Source of the DNA: Ambrosia x helenae
Taxonomy: Eukaryota; Streptophyta; Magnoliopsida; Asterales; Asteraceae
DNA length: 64,000 nt
NCBI GenBank assembly: GCA_030844895.1
Contig: CM061231.1
Span: forward strand, 90,554,706 to 90,618,705
Reading direction: 5' to 3'
Shown here: in pieces, positions 21,131-33,244 of the stretch
Position numbering within the stretch: position 1 is the first letter of the stretch
Layout: the number at the start of each line of letters is the position of its first letter
Position numbers and translations under genes: made by a program
The notes under the pieces: model-generated
Told to the model about the DNA's origin: nothing
What the model saw: the letters and a program-made list of their open reading frames with translations, nothing else
Databases searched by the model: none

Positions 21131-24100
21131 ATTGCTTGGATTGCCTTCGTGCTTCATCCATCTGCTTGTTCATTTGCTTGATACGCAATAAAGTCTTCTG
21201 CTCTTTCGTCATAACTGGCTCAATAGTTGGTTTTGATTTCTTCTTTTCTTTCTGAATCTTCACAAACTTTCCCAGTTTCTTATCATAGTCACATCCCGCA
21301 TTGACATCCCATGCGAAATACAAGCATACCACACGTTGGTATTTCAGTGCTTGTTCGCTATCCTTCTCCTCACAATAAATTGGATTGTAATACAGCATTA
21401 TGATATCCTCATGAGAACAGTTAATTAACCATATCGAATAAAAAATATGAATCTTTTTAAACTCACCCCTCTTGTTCTTCAGAAAGATAACAGCTTCTGC
21501 GGTCTTCCAATCATAGTACCACCACATGAATTCTTTTGAAAAATGTTGTGGAATAGGCATCAACGGAATATGTTTCAATACAGTCGTTGGCTTATACTTT
21601 AACGTCACCTTGTTCAGCCCAGTTATAGGATCGACCTCTTTGCGAACTATCCTTTTAGGATACTGCGGCGTGAACACATCCCATCTAGTTTTGCTCTCTC
21701 TTGCCATACGATCTGCGAAATTACCAACTGCATGATTGTTCACACTTGAACCTGTCATAGTGTGTCTACAGATGTCACGTACAGCTCAGTAAGGTAGTGT
21801 CTTAATGTCATGGAATCTGTTGAAATACAGAATTCCCTTTTCCCACTTCACAGCAACACACCTTAGCTGTGTCAAATACTTCCAATCGAGAGCTTTTCCT
21901 TTGAACAATTCGTTGTGAAACTTGTAGAAACCACCCTGAACTTCAGTCTTGGGTCGGTTGGCTTCTTTTTCTTTCAACTTTCTTAACAAACTCTTCAGAT
22001 CATCAGATTGTTCAACATTAGGTTTTTGATTCTCTGCATTCTTGAACACTTCACTAACGAATGTTTTACTCTTCTTCTGTGCAAGTTTCTCAGCCTGATT
22101 CAACATCTCTTCAGAAAATTCAGGAAATGCGTCATCTTGTTTATCTTTGAAATACTCAGGATATTCTTCACTTGTAATATCCTCAATCTCCATATCTTCA
22201 AATACCGGAGTATCTCTATCGTCAGAGTGATTTCCAGCTTCTTTTTCAGGAATATTTGGAATTTGATTTTCACTCATCAACTCTTCAAGAGATTTACCAA
22301 CTTGTTTCGCCAAACCTTCAAGTATTTCTTTGGCTACGACTGCAGAAACTTCACCATCCTCTAGATCAGGATCACTTTATTCAAGCTCATATCTCATATC
22401 TTCAGATTCAAAAATCTCTGGAAACTTTCCAGTTAGCTCGATCGTCCAAACTTTCTTTGTCAACATCTGACGATATAATTTCTTATCATCATCTGTTAAA
22501 GCTCTTATCTTGTCAGTCCAAAAAATACTATCATCATCAGTATTTCCACCAGGTGCTTTCGAGCTAGATTCACCTGCGTCTTTATCATAATCTCTCTTTT
22601 CATATCGATACTTTTCTGTATCATCATTATCGTCATCATCATCAGCAGAACTGTTATCATCAAAACCTTCTCCAGAATTATCATTATCATCATCTTTCTT
22701 CTTCTCAAGAGCATCACCGGCATCCTGATCCAAATCCTCATCATCGTCTTCTTCATCTTCAGACTCGGATGGTTCGAAATTGACTTGTTCTTCTTCAAGT
22801 TCTTTATCTTCCTCTCCAGCTTTCAACTGTGGAGCTTTCTCATACAGATCATCAATAAGCTTCCTAAGATTCTTATTGTCCTTTTTTCACCTATTTATTC
22901 TCAAGTCTCAAAGAAATGTATCTTCTTGTATTTCTTTGTTCATGCGTTAACAACTTCTGATTTTCTTCTTGAAGTTGTTTTATCTTTGGCTCTAATTCTT
23001 CTTGACTCTCTTGAGAAGATTCAACAACATCTAACATCTTTTTATCATTTGCTCTTAACTGTTCAATCTTTTGTTGTTGCTGGTTAATTAGTTTCATCAT
23101 ATCAGTAAGCTTCTGATTGACTGCATCCATCACATTGCTCGATACAGTAACCTGAGGTGTAGAAGCCTCAACAACAGGAGTTTTCTTCTTGAATTTATTC
23201 ATCATTCTCTCCAAAGCAGCGTCAAAATCTGTAGTAGGATCAACAGTCTTTTCTGCAGCAGATTTCTTCATTTTCTTTGCTACCGGGGTTGTTACAGGTG
23301 TCATAGCTTTCGAACTACTAACTTCAGGAACTTTCTTTCCTGCAAGTAACATTTCAACTTCTTTAGCACGTCTTTTCTTAGGATTTTCTTTTTCATCTTT
23401 CTTAGACATTGTTTTGTACGTAGGCTTCTTCTGTTTCTCACCAACCATAGGAGATCCACTGAAATCTTGTTCACCAATACCAAGACCCAGTTCTATCTCA
23501 TCAACTACAATTGGACTTTTTTGTCTTTGCTCTTCTATGGTTTTGTTCAGACTCTCAGACTCACCAGCCACAGTGGCCTTGGGCTTGGTTTATTTGATTG
23601 TCTCTTCACCAGAATCCCATCTCTCATCTTCTTGAGTCTCCTTAGAATCGGCAGACTCTTCATCAACTAACATCATTCCTTTTCTCGCCATGCTTTTCTT
23701 TCTCCTTGTTGTCTTCTTCGATTGTTCAACTTCAATGACCTTTACTTTACCCTTTCCTTTGCCACTTTCTGCACCAACATTCACAACCTGACGTTTTCTC
23801 TTAGCTTCTGGGTAAACATGGAACAAAGGATCATCATTGTCTGAATTACTATCAGCATTTATAGCTTTGTTCTCACCTGGATCCTTATAACCTGGATTAT
23901 GTAAGTGTCCAAACAGGTTCTTGTGTGGTGGTTTTTCATTCTTGGGAACCCCTTTATAACCTTTCATCCTGATCAACGTATTCAGATTCATGTGATCTTG
24001 AACTAAAATCTGAGTAGGATCTTTCTTCAGATTTGAATACTTCAAATCAAAAATCATCTGTAAGAATCTGGGGTACAACAAGAACTTCTTGTGCTTCAAA

Positions 24101-24729
24101 CCTTTCAGAGGTTCAAGCATGTGATCCAAGATCTTTCCCGAAACATTAAACGGCTTGTTGAGTATCAATGCAACCATTAATGAACTAATGCTCTTTCTCA
24201 TTACATCATAACTACCGCTAACGGATCCAAAAACATGTATCATAACATGAGCTAGATACTTAAACTGTGGACATAACTTTCCTTTGGGCAAAGCTCCATC
24301 AGTAATCGGTCCGTTGTACTTCATACGTAGAAAACACAATCTCTGTTCAATCCAAGATAAGCTTCTGGGATCTGTCGGTTCATCTCGCAATCTCAATGCT
24401 TCCAGAATATCACTCTCAGTAACAATAGCTAGCTGTCCCTGAATGTTGCTTACTATTGCTGTTTGATTATCCGAGTAATCCATCTTCGCATTCTTCCAGA
24501 AATCCACTTGATGATCTTTGTAGATAATTACCGATGTAGCTAATGCATCAACAACTCTACTTATCCTCAAAAAGTCTACAATCCAAGAGAATTCGGTATG
24601 TTTCTTCACTTCACCAAGGAATGCGCAATAGTTATGAGCTTCCTCGAATGGCAATTCCTCATCTTTCTTCTTATCAGTGGCTTTTCCAGATGATCCAGCT
24701 GATACTTCTGTATTTTGTGGTTCAGCCAC
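21129..24729 (-). pseudogene. Large ORF in the env position of a Sirevirus-like element
   Basis: It lies 3' of pol and 5' of the LTR on the same strand. From ATG at 24729 the frame runs 379 codons to TAA (23590), continues in frame from 23571 to 22891, shifts frame near 22830-22890, then continues through in-frame stops at about 22377 and 21786 to 21129, about 1,200 codons in all. The N-terminal part has a compact hydrophobic domain (FSWIVDFLRISRVVDALATS, YPRFLQMIFDL). The centre has Lys-rich stretches and a Gln/Glu coiled coil (about 22900-23090). A very acidic Asp/Ser stretch (22600-22760) follows, then a C-terminal domain (RWDVFTPQYPKRIV, FMWWYYDWKTAEAVIFLKN). No signal peptide or clear membrane segment is seen, so env is a positional label only. 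I recall related ORFs in Asteraceae repeats, but this was not searched. Confidence 0.65.
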
Positions 24730-24774
24730 TTAGAATTCTGCAAAAACGAAACATAGAAATTCATTAGAAACGGA

Positions 24775-25030
24775 CAAAATTTGCAAAATTGAATTTTGAT
24801 TTAGAAAATCCACATTCGACCCATCGGGGGTACGAATGAAGGAATTCTAAGGTACGAATGTGGTTTTTGAGTTCGAATGTGAAGAATTATAAATAAAACT
24901 CCACATTTGACCATTTGATCCACATTCGCCCCTATGAACAATTCACATTCGACCAAAAGAGTCTCATTCAACCGTTTAAAGCCACATTCGACCCTTTATA
25001 AATGGTCGAACCTGTCTGTTCATATGACCA
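24775..25030 (-). repeat. Cluster of CATTCGACC palindrome units, 5' of the env-position ORF
   Basis: CACATTCGACC-like units and reverse complements recur at about 24811, 24828, 24850, 24873, 24901, 24921, 24945 and 24988, for example CATTCGACC with GGTACGAATG (24813-24840). They lie in the probable leader of the downstream minus-strand ORF. Confidence 0.65.
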
Positions 25031-25479
25031 AAATTTCAAAACTCAATTCAGTCCAGTTTAACATCTGATTTTTGTTCATTTAGCACCTAACATAACCGAC
25101 TAAGCATTGTATGCCATCAATTGTTTCAAACATATTGTTTTAGATAGTTTTTAATAAAATCTAGGGTTCTAAACAGTTTGAATGATCGATCATACAATCT
25201 GGTATGTAATTGACCTAGATTTTGATATCCTCTCCCCCTACAAGTATCTAACACGGTAATCGAAGCATCAATTTTATCTATAACAGCCTAAATTTTTCCA
25301 TCAATCAACCACAAGGGTTCGAACACAAAAATCAATAATCTGACTTCATTTATGATTGAATACCTGTAAAAATTAGATGAAAATGATCAGAAATGAATGG
25401 GGAACAATAATCTGGGATCAAACAAACACGGGCAACAAGGGTTGGTAATCTCAGAAATTTGAAAAAGTTGGAATGAGGG

Positions 25480-25680
25480 TTCGAATGAGGATCTGTGTTT
25501 ATATAGACACCACATTCGACCGTTTGAATGGGACGAATGAGAAGCTTTGTCTACATTCGACCCTAGTTAAAGACTCAAATGTACAATAATACACTAGAAC
25601 ACTCCCATTCGACCAATGCTAAAGGCTCGAATGTAAGAAAAATTCCACATTCGACCCACCGAAGGGACGAATGAAGATTG
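25480..25680 (-). promoter_or_regulatory. Putative internal promoter of the env-position ORF
   Basis: Minus strand GTCTATATAAACA (25496-25508) is a good TATA box. Directly upstream is CATTCGACC 25513-25521 paired with GGACGAATG 25531-25539, and further units run to about 25680. Downstream on the minus strand, TTTTTACAG near 25363-25371 could be a splice acceptor before the ORF start at 24729. This is inference from motif order. Confidence 0.45.
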
Positions 25681-26960
25681 GATTTTTTTTATAATGTTAC
25701 CAAATCTCAAATCGAATCTCGTTCAATCATTTTCACACATTTTAAGGTTCAAACATTCATCATTTCACATTTGATAGATACAAAACTCAGATTGGTTCAT
25801 CAAGTTTCAGAAAATGACCATCAAACACCATCGGTTATCAAAAATAACGCAGAAAAATAAAATCTTTTGGGTTTTCTGAAAGTTATGCTAAAACACACCT
25901 AAAATCTTTTTGAGTTTTTGTATATTTTGTATAAACAAATGTAAAATGCAGAAATGTAAACACAAAGCAGTAAACATTTTGTGATTTCCGGTAAGAGGAT
26001 CATATCAGTTTTTGAGAAATCTGATCACACCATTGATCTTTAGTGTTTATTATCATTAAAGACAATGTGTGATCCAATAATTGCTGATATTGTTATCCAT
26101 ATAAGCTAACATGCAGACTGTTATGCAGTGTTTGATACGGTTATTTATATTATAAACAACATTGTCTGTGGTTCCCACGCACACGACATACTCCCGTATC
26201 AAGGAAATTTTGTACAAAGACTCATTGTAACGCGTGATTATGCTTTCGTTATCTATAATTTACAAGGTATTGAGACACAGACGTGTACAGGTTAGCAAAT
26301 CAATGCTGCAAAGTAACTTGTGCACTCTACCAGGTTGAGGGCTTATATCAATCACGATTTGCATCAATAATTAGATACGATGCATTAGATAATCTTTGAT
26401 TATCGTCATACATTGAAAGTTCCTCAATTCGGTAACTTTATGTTTTGGCACTAAAGCTCTTTTATAAAGATACCCTGTCTGATCTAGGTCCGTAAAACCT
26501 TACGACAGAAGATCAGATAGGCTATCCCCAGATAACTATTAACATAATGACCCTAAACCTCCGAATTTTGTACAAAACCCTACGAAAAGAAATTACGGTA
26601 CTAAGACCATATGCCCATGAGGTGTTCATCCACATGACAATTCGTTTGATATGTATGTATCCAACATGGATTAATAGGTCTAAAAAGCCTATCAGCACAT
26701 CACATAGACTCAACACATGACTTATATAACATTTCAAATCTTTAGTATGTGTCAGATCCCCACTGATTTACTATCATTTCCTCTTTTAATCCTTTAAATC
26801 ATTTTGGGTTTTTCTATTTTTAGGGCTTTTTTTATTTTTCAATGTTTTTGGGTTTTCTGAAAATCTAAAGACTCCCCCTAAAATGTAAAACATATTTTTG
26901 GGTTTTTGAATTTTCTGAAAAACAATAAAAATAAAGTGATAAACCGAGGTGATGATCAGT
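25681..26960 (-). other. Non-coding spacer between pol and env-position ORF
   Basis: No coding frame is supported. On the minus strand an AGGGGGAGTC purine tract (26872-26881) follows the pol stop by about 80 bp and resembles a polypurine tract, although no LTR follows it. Confidence 0.5.
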
Positions 26961-28730
26961 CTTGTTTTTCTTTTACACCATTAGCTTTTAAAAGATATTC
27001 AAATCTGGATTTATCAAAAGCTTTGGTAAAAAGATCAGCACGTTGGTAATCAGTGTGGATTTTGACAATATCAATCAATTCTTTGGCATAACAATCACGG
27101 ATGAAGTGATACTTAATGCAATTGCGGCTTCGTTGTCACAATGAATAGGAGTTTTTAGAAATTGCAAACCGTAATCAACCATCTGCTGTTAAATTCATTG
27201 AACCTGTGAGCAACAACTAGATGCTGCTATATATTATGCTTCGCAAGTAGATAGTGCGACTGCTGTCTATTCTTACATTGCCAGGTCACGAGCCTGCTCT
27301 CCAAGAATTGACATCCAGCCGTTGTGGATTTGCTATCTTTGTCACAACTGCCCCAATCTGCATTACTAAAAGCAACAAAGTCAAAATTATCATCATTAGG
27401 GTACCAAAGTCCTCTCGACAGACAACCTTCAGATATCGTAGGATCCGCTTGACGGTTGTAAGAGGACTTTGTTTCGGATTCGATTGAAAACGTGCGCAAA
27501 AACATGTAGCGAACATTATATCTGGTCTAGATGCTGTGAGATACCTCAGAGATCCGACGATTGCTCTGTATGTGAAAGGATATGTCAGCTCCCCCTTAAC
27601 GTTAACTCCAATCCCGTGATTAGGTTGAAACGGGGTATACATCGGCTTCGAATCTTCCATCTAGAACTGGCTCAAGACTGCAGATACGTATTTTGTCTGG
27701 TGAATGAAAATGCCCGTTGGCTTTTGATCCACCTGCAAGCCTAGGAAAAACTGCATTTCCCCCATTGCACTCATCTCGAACTTTTCATGCATTACTTTTT
27801 CAAATTCTCTGCATAAAAGTTCGTTAGTAGATCCAAAAATAATATCGTCAACATATATCTGGATGAGAAGAAAGTCACCCTCTGTACTTTCGGTGAACAG
27901 AGTACAGTCTACGAAGCCTCGTTTGAATCCTTTGGACAATAGGTACGTACTTAGCTCCTCATACCATTGGCGTGGAGCCTGCTGCAACCGTAGAGTGCTT
28001 TGTTGAGAACGTAAACCTTATCCCGGTGGATAGGATCTTCAAAGCCTAGAGGTTGAGCAACATATACCTCTTCCTTGACCACATCGTATAGAAACGCGCT
28101 CTTGACATCCATTTGGTACACCTCGAATTTGATATACGAGGCAAACGCTAGAAACATGCGGATAGCTTCTATACGTGCCACAGGTGCATAGATCTCATTG
28201 TAGTCTATTCCTTCAACTTGATGAAAACCTTGAACTACCAACAGAGCTTTGTTTCTCATGATTACGCCTCGATCATCCTTTTTAGATTTGAAAACCCATT
28301 TGGTTCCTATCTTCTTCCTTCCTGGAGGTAAATCTGTAAGTGTCCAAACACCCAACTTCTGAAACTACAACAATTCTTCTTGCATCGCCTCTACCCAAGA
28401 ATCATCCAAAAGAGCATCCTTGTAAGTCCGAGGCTCAACCTGCGAAACATAACAAGCAAAGGACCAATCATTCTGACAACCAGATTTTTGAATTTTTGCA
28501 TATAAAGCTAAAGCGCCAAGATTTTTAGGTGAGTTTGCACTACGAAGTTGTCCTCTAGCCATGACACTACTACCAGGGTCACCAATAACTTGCTCGAGCG
28601 GGTGAATACGATGAATCCGAGATTCCGGATGACCAGGTACTGGAACTCCCGTCTGAGTAGTCAAATTTTCTGCCGAATCCAAATTATTACCCATGTTAGA
28701 TGATGAAGCAACATCTGGATTTGGGTTCAC
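26961..28730 (-). pseudogene. Sirevirus-like copia reverse transcriptase and RNase H
   Basis: On the minus strand RT opens near 28440 with EPRTYKDALLDDSWVEAMQEE, stops in frame near 28363, then reads KIGTKWVFKSKKDDRG, APVARIEAIRMFLAFA and MDVKSAFL. A frameshift lies near 27990 in LYG(LQ)QAPRQWYEE. The catalytic motif is YVDDIIFGSTN (about 27845). After a TAG at 27661-27663 and a frameshift near 27500, RNase H continues (WGSCDKDSKSTTAGCQFLES). The C-terminus, YQRADLFTKAFDKSRFEYLL, lies near 26990-27050. At least four breaks make it non-functional. The part at 28450-28730 is the variable integrase-RT linker. Confidence 0.9.
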
Positions 28731-28941
28731 TGGTGGTGCCTCTGTTGCATGATCTAGAATAGCTTCACTTGTGACATCATCATCATCTTCCGATTCTGAT
28801 GAATTGAGAGTAGTTGAAGCTTCCTAAAAAAACGTCTTCTTCAGCTGCAGGAACATTAGTATCATTAGAAGCTGCTGGAGGAGTTACAGTGATCGGACGC
28901 ACCAACGGTGAAGTCACTGCGTTTTCACACTCGTAATAAAG

Positions 28942-29800
28942 TCATAGAACAGCCTCTTCAACCAAGTTATCTAGATTGAATGATTCAAAGAAGTCTTTGT
29001 AATCAAACATCCAATCTAGACCGCTTCCCTGTACGTTCTGGGTGTAACGTTGTACTTCCACGTTTGCCAATCTCCACCTGTCGAGTGCTTTTGTTGAATA
29101 CCCGTTTGAGCAGGGTTGCATATCCAACAAAGTATCCCTCTTCAGCTTTAGGTCCAAACTTTTTAGTCGGCTTCAACATCGTACAAGGTGCCCCAAATGG
29201 TTCTAGATACTCCAAATTCGGCTTACGTCTGTTCAACAATTCATAAGAAGTTTTGCCAAACTTCTTCACTGTTAACACACGATTCAATGTGTAACAAGCT
29301 GCGTATATAGCTTCATTCCAGAACATTACTGGAAGATTAGACTCCGCAAGCATGGTACGTGCCGTTTCTATTAGAGTCCTGTTTTTCCTCTCAGTGACAC
29401 CATTCTGTTGTGGGTTATACGGAGCACTATATTCCTGATTAATTCCTTTATCTTCACAAAGAGCATCCATCTATGCATTTTTGAATTCCGTCCCATTGTC
29501 ACTCCGAATTCTTTTAATCTTCAAACAGTAGAGATTTTCTAAACGGGTGAACAGAACTTTCAAATTGTTGAACGTGTCACTTTTATGTTGTAAGCACATC
29601 ACCCACGAGAATCTTGAGTAATCATCGGTAACCACAAGACAGTAAAGCTCTCTGACATGACTCTTACGCCTGACAGGTCCGAATAGGTCCATGTGCAAAC
29701 GTGACTCAACAAAGCTATAAAAACAATAAAATCCCAGTAACCTGCTGAGAGTGCTATGTTTATCGAGCCCTTAGTCTGACTCCTCTCTGCTATCACTCAT
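28942..29800 (-). pseudogene. Sirevirus-like copia integrase
   Basis: From about 29698 on the minus strand it reads HMDLFGPV, VVTDDYSRFSWVM (first Asp), IRSDNGTEFKN (second Asp) and, after an in-frame TAG at 29471-29473, NGVTERKNRTLIETARTML (Glu), so the DD35E triad is present. It continues as KPNLEYLEPFGAPC and EEGYFVGYA, then shifts frame near 29110 into MFDYKDFFESFNL. The N-terminal HHCC region and everything upstream are lost at about 29800, where an unrelated Athila-type relic begins. The element therefore has no gag, protease or 5' LTR here. Confidence 0.9.
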
Positions 29801-29819
29801 CGGGGGTTTCACCTTGATT

Positions 29820-31400
29820 TCAATAACCTGGTTTCCCTGTTTTGTCTTGGTATTTCTGCATTTCTTATGTTCGTCCCACAACTATCCACCAAACATAAAC
29901 TCTTTCCTTCCATCATTTACACATATCTAACACCTATTAGGTTTTTATTTTTCCCTGCAATTTATAATCCGTGTGTACATGAACCACATCCACAACCTCT
30001 TATTGGCCCTCACAATCAGGATGCTTAACTTCAAAGACCATTTCTTTATCTCCCACATGCAATTTTAGTTTTCCATCGCCCATATTCATAAGTGCTATTA
30101 AAATGATATGGATGCGATCATCCTCAAGCATATCAAGCACAACAAAATCAACCAGAAACACAAACCTATCCACCTTCACTAACATATTCTTAATAATCTC
30201 CAAGGATACTTGATAGATTTATCCACCAACTATATGCACATTCGTCTGGGCACAATTCCCCTAGATCTATCTTAGCTGATAAATATAAAGCATCAAGTTA
30301 ATGCAACACCTAAATCCACAAAGGCATTCTTAACTGTCAAACTGCCGATCGAATAAGGAATCACAAAGCTACCACGACGTGTCATCTTCCTCGGTAGATT
30401 ATTTAGAAGACCAACAGAAAACTCCTTATTTAGGGTTACATTTGAAGCTCTTCCAACTTTTTCTTGTTAGATAACATGTCCAGCAAGAATTTTCCATACT
30501 TTGGCATGTTATTTAGCACTTAAATGAAAGGTAGATTTACTTTAAGCTTCTGAATCTGCTCGATAAACTTCCATATTGTTTTTTTATATTTTTTTTTTTT
30601 TTTTGTTTCAACTATCTCTCTGGATATGGAATAGGAGGTGTTCATCCCCTCCTTGGTTCCTATGGCTTCTCTTTATCCTTCTAACTAGGTTGTGTGATAC
30701 TTGTTGGAACTCACCTTATAGGGTGCACCTTTCCTGAAGATTCTCTCAATCTCCCCACCAACCTATCATCACTAACCACTTCTTCCTTATTGTCTCCTAA
30801 CCACTTGGCTGCCCATTATCCTGCTAACAAAAAAAAATCTGTTGAAGGCGTTGCTTGAACCCGATGGGTTTCCATTCTCCTAGCTGAAGTTCTAGTGATT
30901 CCTCCAACAAGAATGACAAGAGTTACCAAAAGCATTGTTCAACATCCGGTTTGAGTTACCCAGGAACTTTAGTTATTCTTTGACCTCCCTTACAGATCTC
31001 ACAAGGTTGCTTTTTCTTCTACAAGACTTTGACCATCTTGGTCCTCAACCTAGATGGCCAAGGTAGGGCCAGAATTGACCTAGTTAACCCCTCACTGGGT
31101 GGTAGTGATAATGAGACTAACGTCTAGATAATAGAACTGCTCATAGTCAGGTCCTCGAACAGCTCATTTACACTCCTCATGTATCATGGTGGTCGTCAAA
31201 TTGCCACCAATAGCAGCGTTCAGTGTGTTCGTCATTGCATGGATCACTCAGTTATAGAACTTTTCAACCAACGCCCAATCTTCAAACCCATGTGGGCACT
31301 AGCTCAACAACTCCTTGAAATGCCCCATGTTTCATTGAAAGACGCCCCCTATTTATGTTGATATCACTAGATCGTGCTTCTTAAAGGAGTCGTTTTGATT
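29820..31400 (-). pseudogene. Athila/Tat-type gag-protease relic
   Basis: On the minus strand the protease part reads FVDLG near 30330 (from a D-x-G motif), then SIKYPWR near 30215 and NMLVKVDRFVFLVDFVVLDM and MGDGKLKLHVGDKEMVFEV at 30203-30000. This is the Athila-type retropepsin arrangement. The upstream part to about 31400 fits a decayed gag with no long frame. RT and later domains are absent. I cannot tell whether it is the remainder of a larger element cut by the neighbouring insertions. Confidence 0.6.
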
Positions 31401-31813
31401 GGAGGGGGAGTACTTATTCAAAACCCCAAGATTCGTTTTTTCCTATTCAACCTTTAGATTATTTTTATTGCTATTTTATCATGTATAAAATTAGAAAGAG
31501 TAATATGTTATCAAACTGATTTCCTAACAAAATTCTTATGTTTTTACTTGAAGATGAAAGAAATCTTGAAAAAGAAAACAATCGACAGTCTCTAGCTTAA
31601 AATTGAAACACAAAAGCTTTATTATTCCTTTTTAAAAAATTTTTAAAAAAAAAACAAAAGCTAAGATGAAAAAAAAAAAATAAGATTTATAGAAAATTTT
31701 AAATTGTGAAAGAATAAAAGCGTCAAAAAAACTAAAGGCATATTTATAAATTGAAATTGCATTTCTCCAATCTAATTAGGAATGAGAAAAAGTAAACTTA
31801 AAAAAACACATTT
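31401..31813. other. AT-rich spacer
   Basis: Homopolymer A runs (31646-31680) and AT-rich sequence. No gene or repeat family is recognised. Confidence 0.4.
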
Positions 31814-33244
31814 TTGTTAAATATTTTTCAAATCGCCAGGAATACGGATAAGATGGGCAATCGGTTTGGTTTTGTTTCTTTGTTAGATGTGAAGAATAAA
31901 GGGGAGATGGAGAATACATTATCAAGCATCCGAATGGGATATTACATACTCAGTTGTAATGTGGCAAGGTTTTCATTAGAAGATGGGGAGATTAATCGTA
32001 GACAACATGAGACTGCTAGATTGAAGCTAGCCTCGATAATGTTGCTAGAGAAACAAAGGAAAAGAGGTTAACTTTGAAGTCTTCACCGATTCTACTTCTT
32101 TTAAGGATGTTTTTATAGGAAAGCCAATCATAGCGAATGAAGAGAAGGTTATAGTGTTACAAGATGATTATAAGGCTCATGATCATGTTTTGGGGAAGGC
32201 GGTCATAGTACGTATAGTCAATTTCAATGCATTGAAGGACATAGGTCATACAGTTAAAGAGATGATGACAGAAGGTGGTGTGGTTCAGTATCTGAGAGGT
32301 ATATATGTTATTGTTTCTTTTCGGCAACGTGAAGATGCTGAAAGGTTTTGTATTCAAGCGAAGGAAAAACAGACATTTTTCAATCAGTAGATATGTGGGT
32401 TGGTCAAACATTGCTGTTTGAAAGACTTGCATGGTTACGTGTCCAAGGTGTTCCTCTCCATTTACTTGATAATGAAGCTATTAATCGAGTTGGTGAATGT
32501 TTCGAGAAAGTCATTGAGCAAGCACAACATGATTTTTGGGATTCTGTCCTATCCTATGATTATATTGGTGTTCTTCTTTCGGATGAAAAGAGGACACAGG
32601 AAGAAGTAGTCATGTAGTGGAAGGCATGTAAGTACATGATTTGGGTGGAAGAAAAGAGCGCAGATTGGGAGATTCAGTTTTTAATTAAATTGAGATGAGA
32701 AGAACCAGTTCCAGTTACTCTTGATCCGGTGCCGGAGAATTCCTTGCCAGAGGATATTGTACCACTATTTAGAAATCCAACTCTGTTTTGGAAGGTGTGG
32801 TTTCTAAGGAGGTAAACTCGGAAGGTGTAGTTATTGGTCATATGGAGAACAATACCATTAATGAACCTTCCAATTATGATGGACATTCTTTTGGAAATTC
32901 AGCAGGCATTAAGTGTGGGGTGAATATTTTTCAAGTCAAAGGAGGCGGTACAGCCGGAGGAAAGATTTTGAATTTTGAAAAGAAAAAACTTAAAAGGGTG
33001 GAACGGGAACAAACTGGCCTAGTTAGTAGTAAATTTATTTCTCCGGATAACAAGCCCACTTCCAAAAAAATGGCCCATGTTAGAGTTTGACCTAAATGGG
33101 TTAGACATATTTGGCTTGACTTTATCTTGGGTATTTACCAAAACAATTCGGTAGAGGTTAATGTTTCACAGGTGTTTGGGGAAAATGCAGGGGATCAATC
33201 AGTGGGTATTCAGGCTCAATCTGAAGAAGTTATGGATGAGGAGT
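31814..33244 (+). pseudogene. LINE ORF1, 5'-truncated
   Basis: The frame reads IARNTDKMGNRFGFVSLLDV (about 31833-31892), the second half of the RRM-like domain of plant L1-type ORF1, then a decayed linker. In other frames follow WVGQTLLFERLAWLRVQGVP (about 32394-32455) and FGKVIEQ-type sequence (about 32500), the typical DUF4283-like region. Stops and frameshifts occur at about 32069, 32388 and 32615. The first RRM half is missing. The sequence is cut by Athila element A at 33245 and resumes at 45283. Confidence 0.75.

Noticed and set aside
22505..22798. Met/Ile-rich minus-strand ORF
   Set aside because: An alternative frame of the Asp/Ser-rich tract of the env-position ORF.
22008..23670. 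Several plus-strand ORFs of 60-150 codons
   Set aside because: They lie antisense to the continuous env-position frame and have hydrophobic, low-complexity composition typical of antisense frames.
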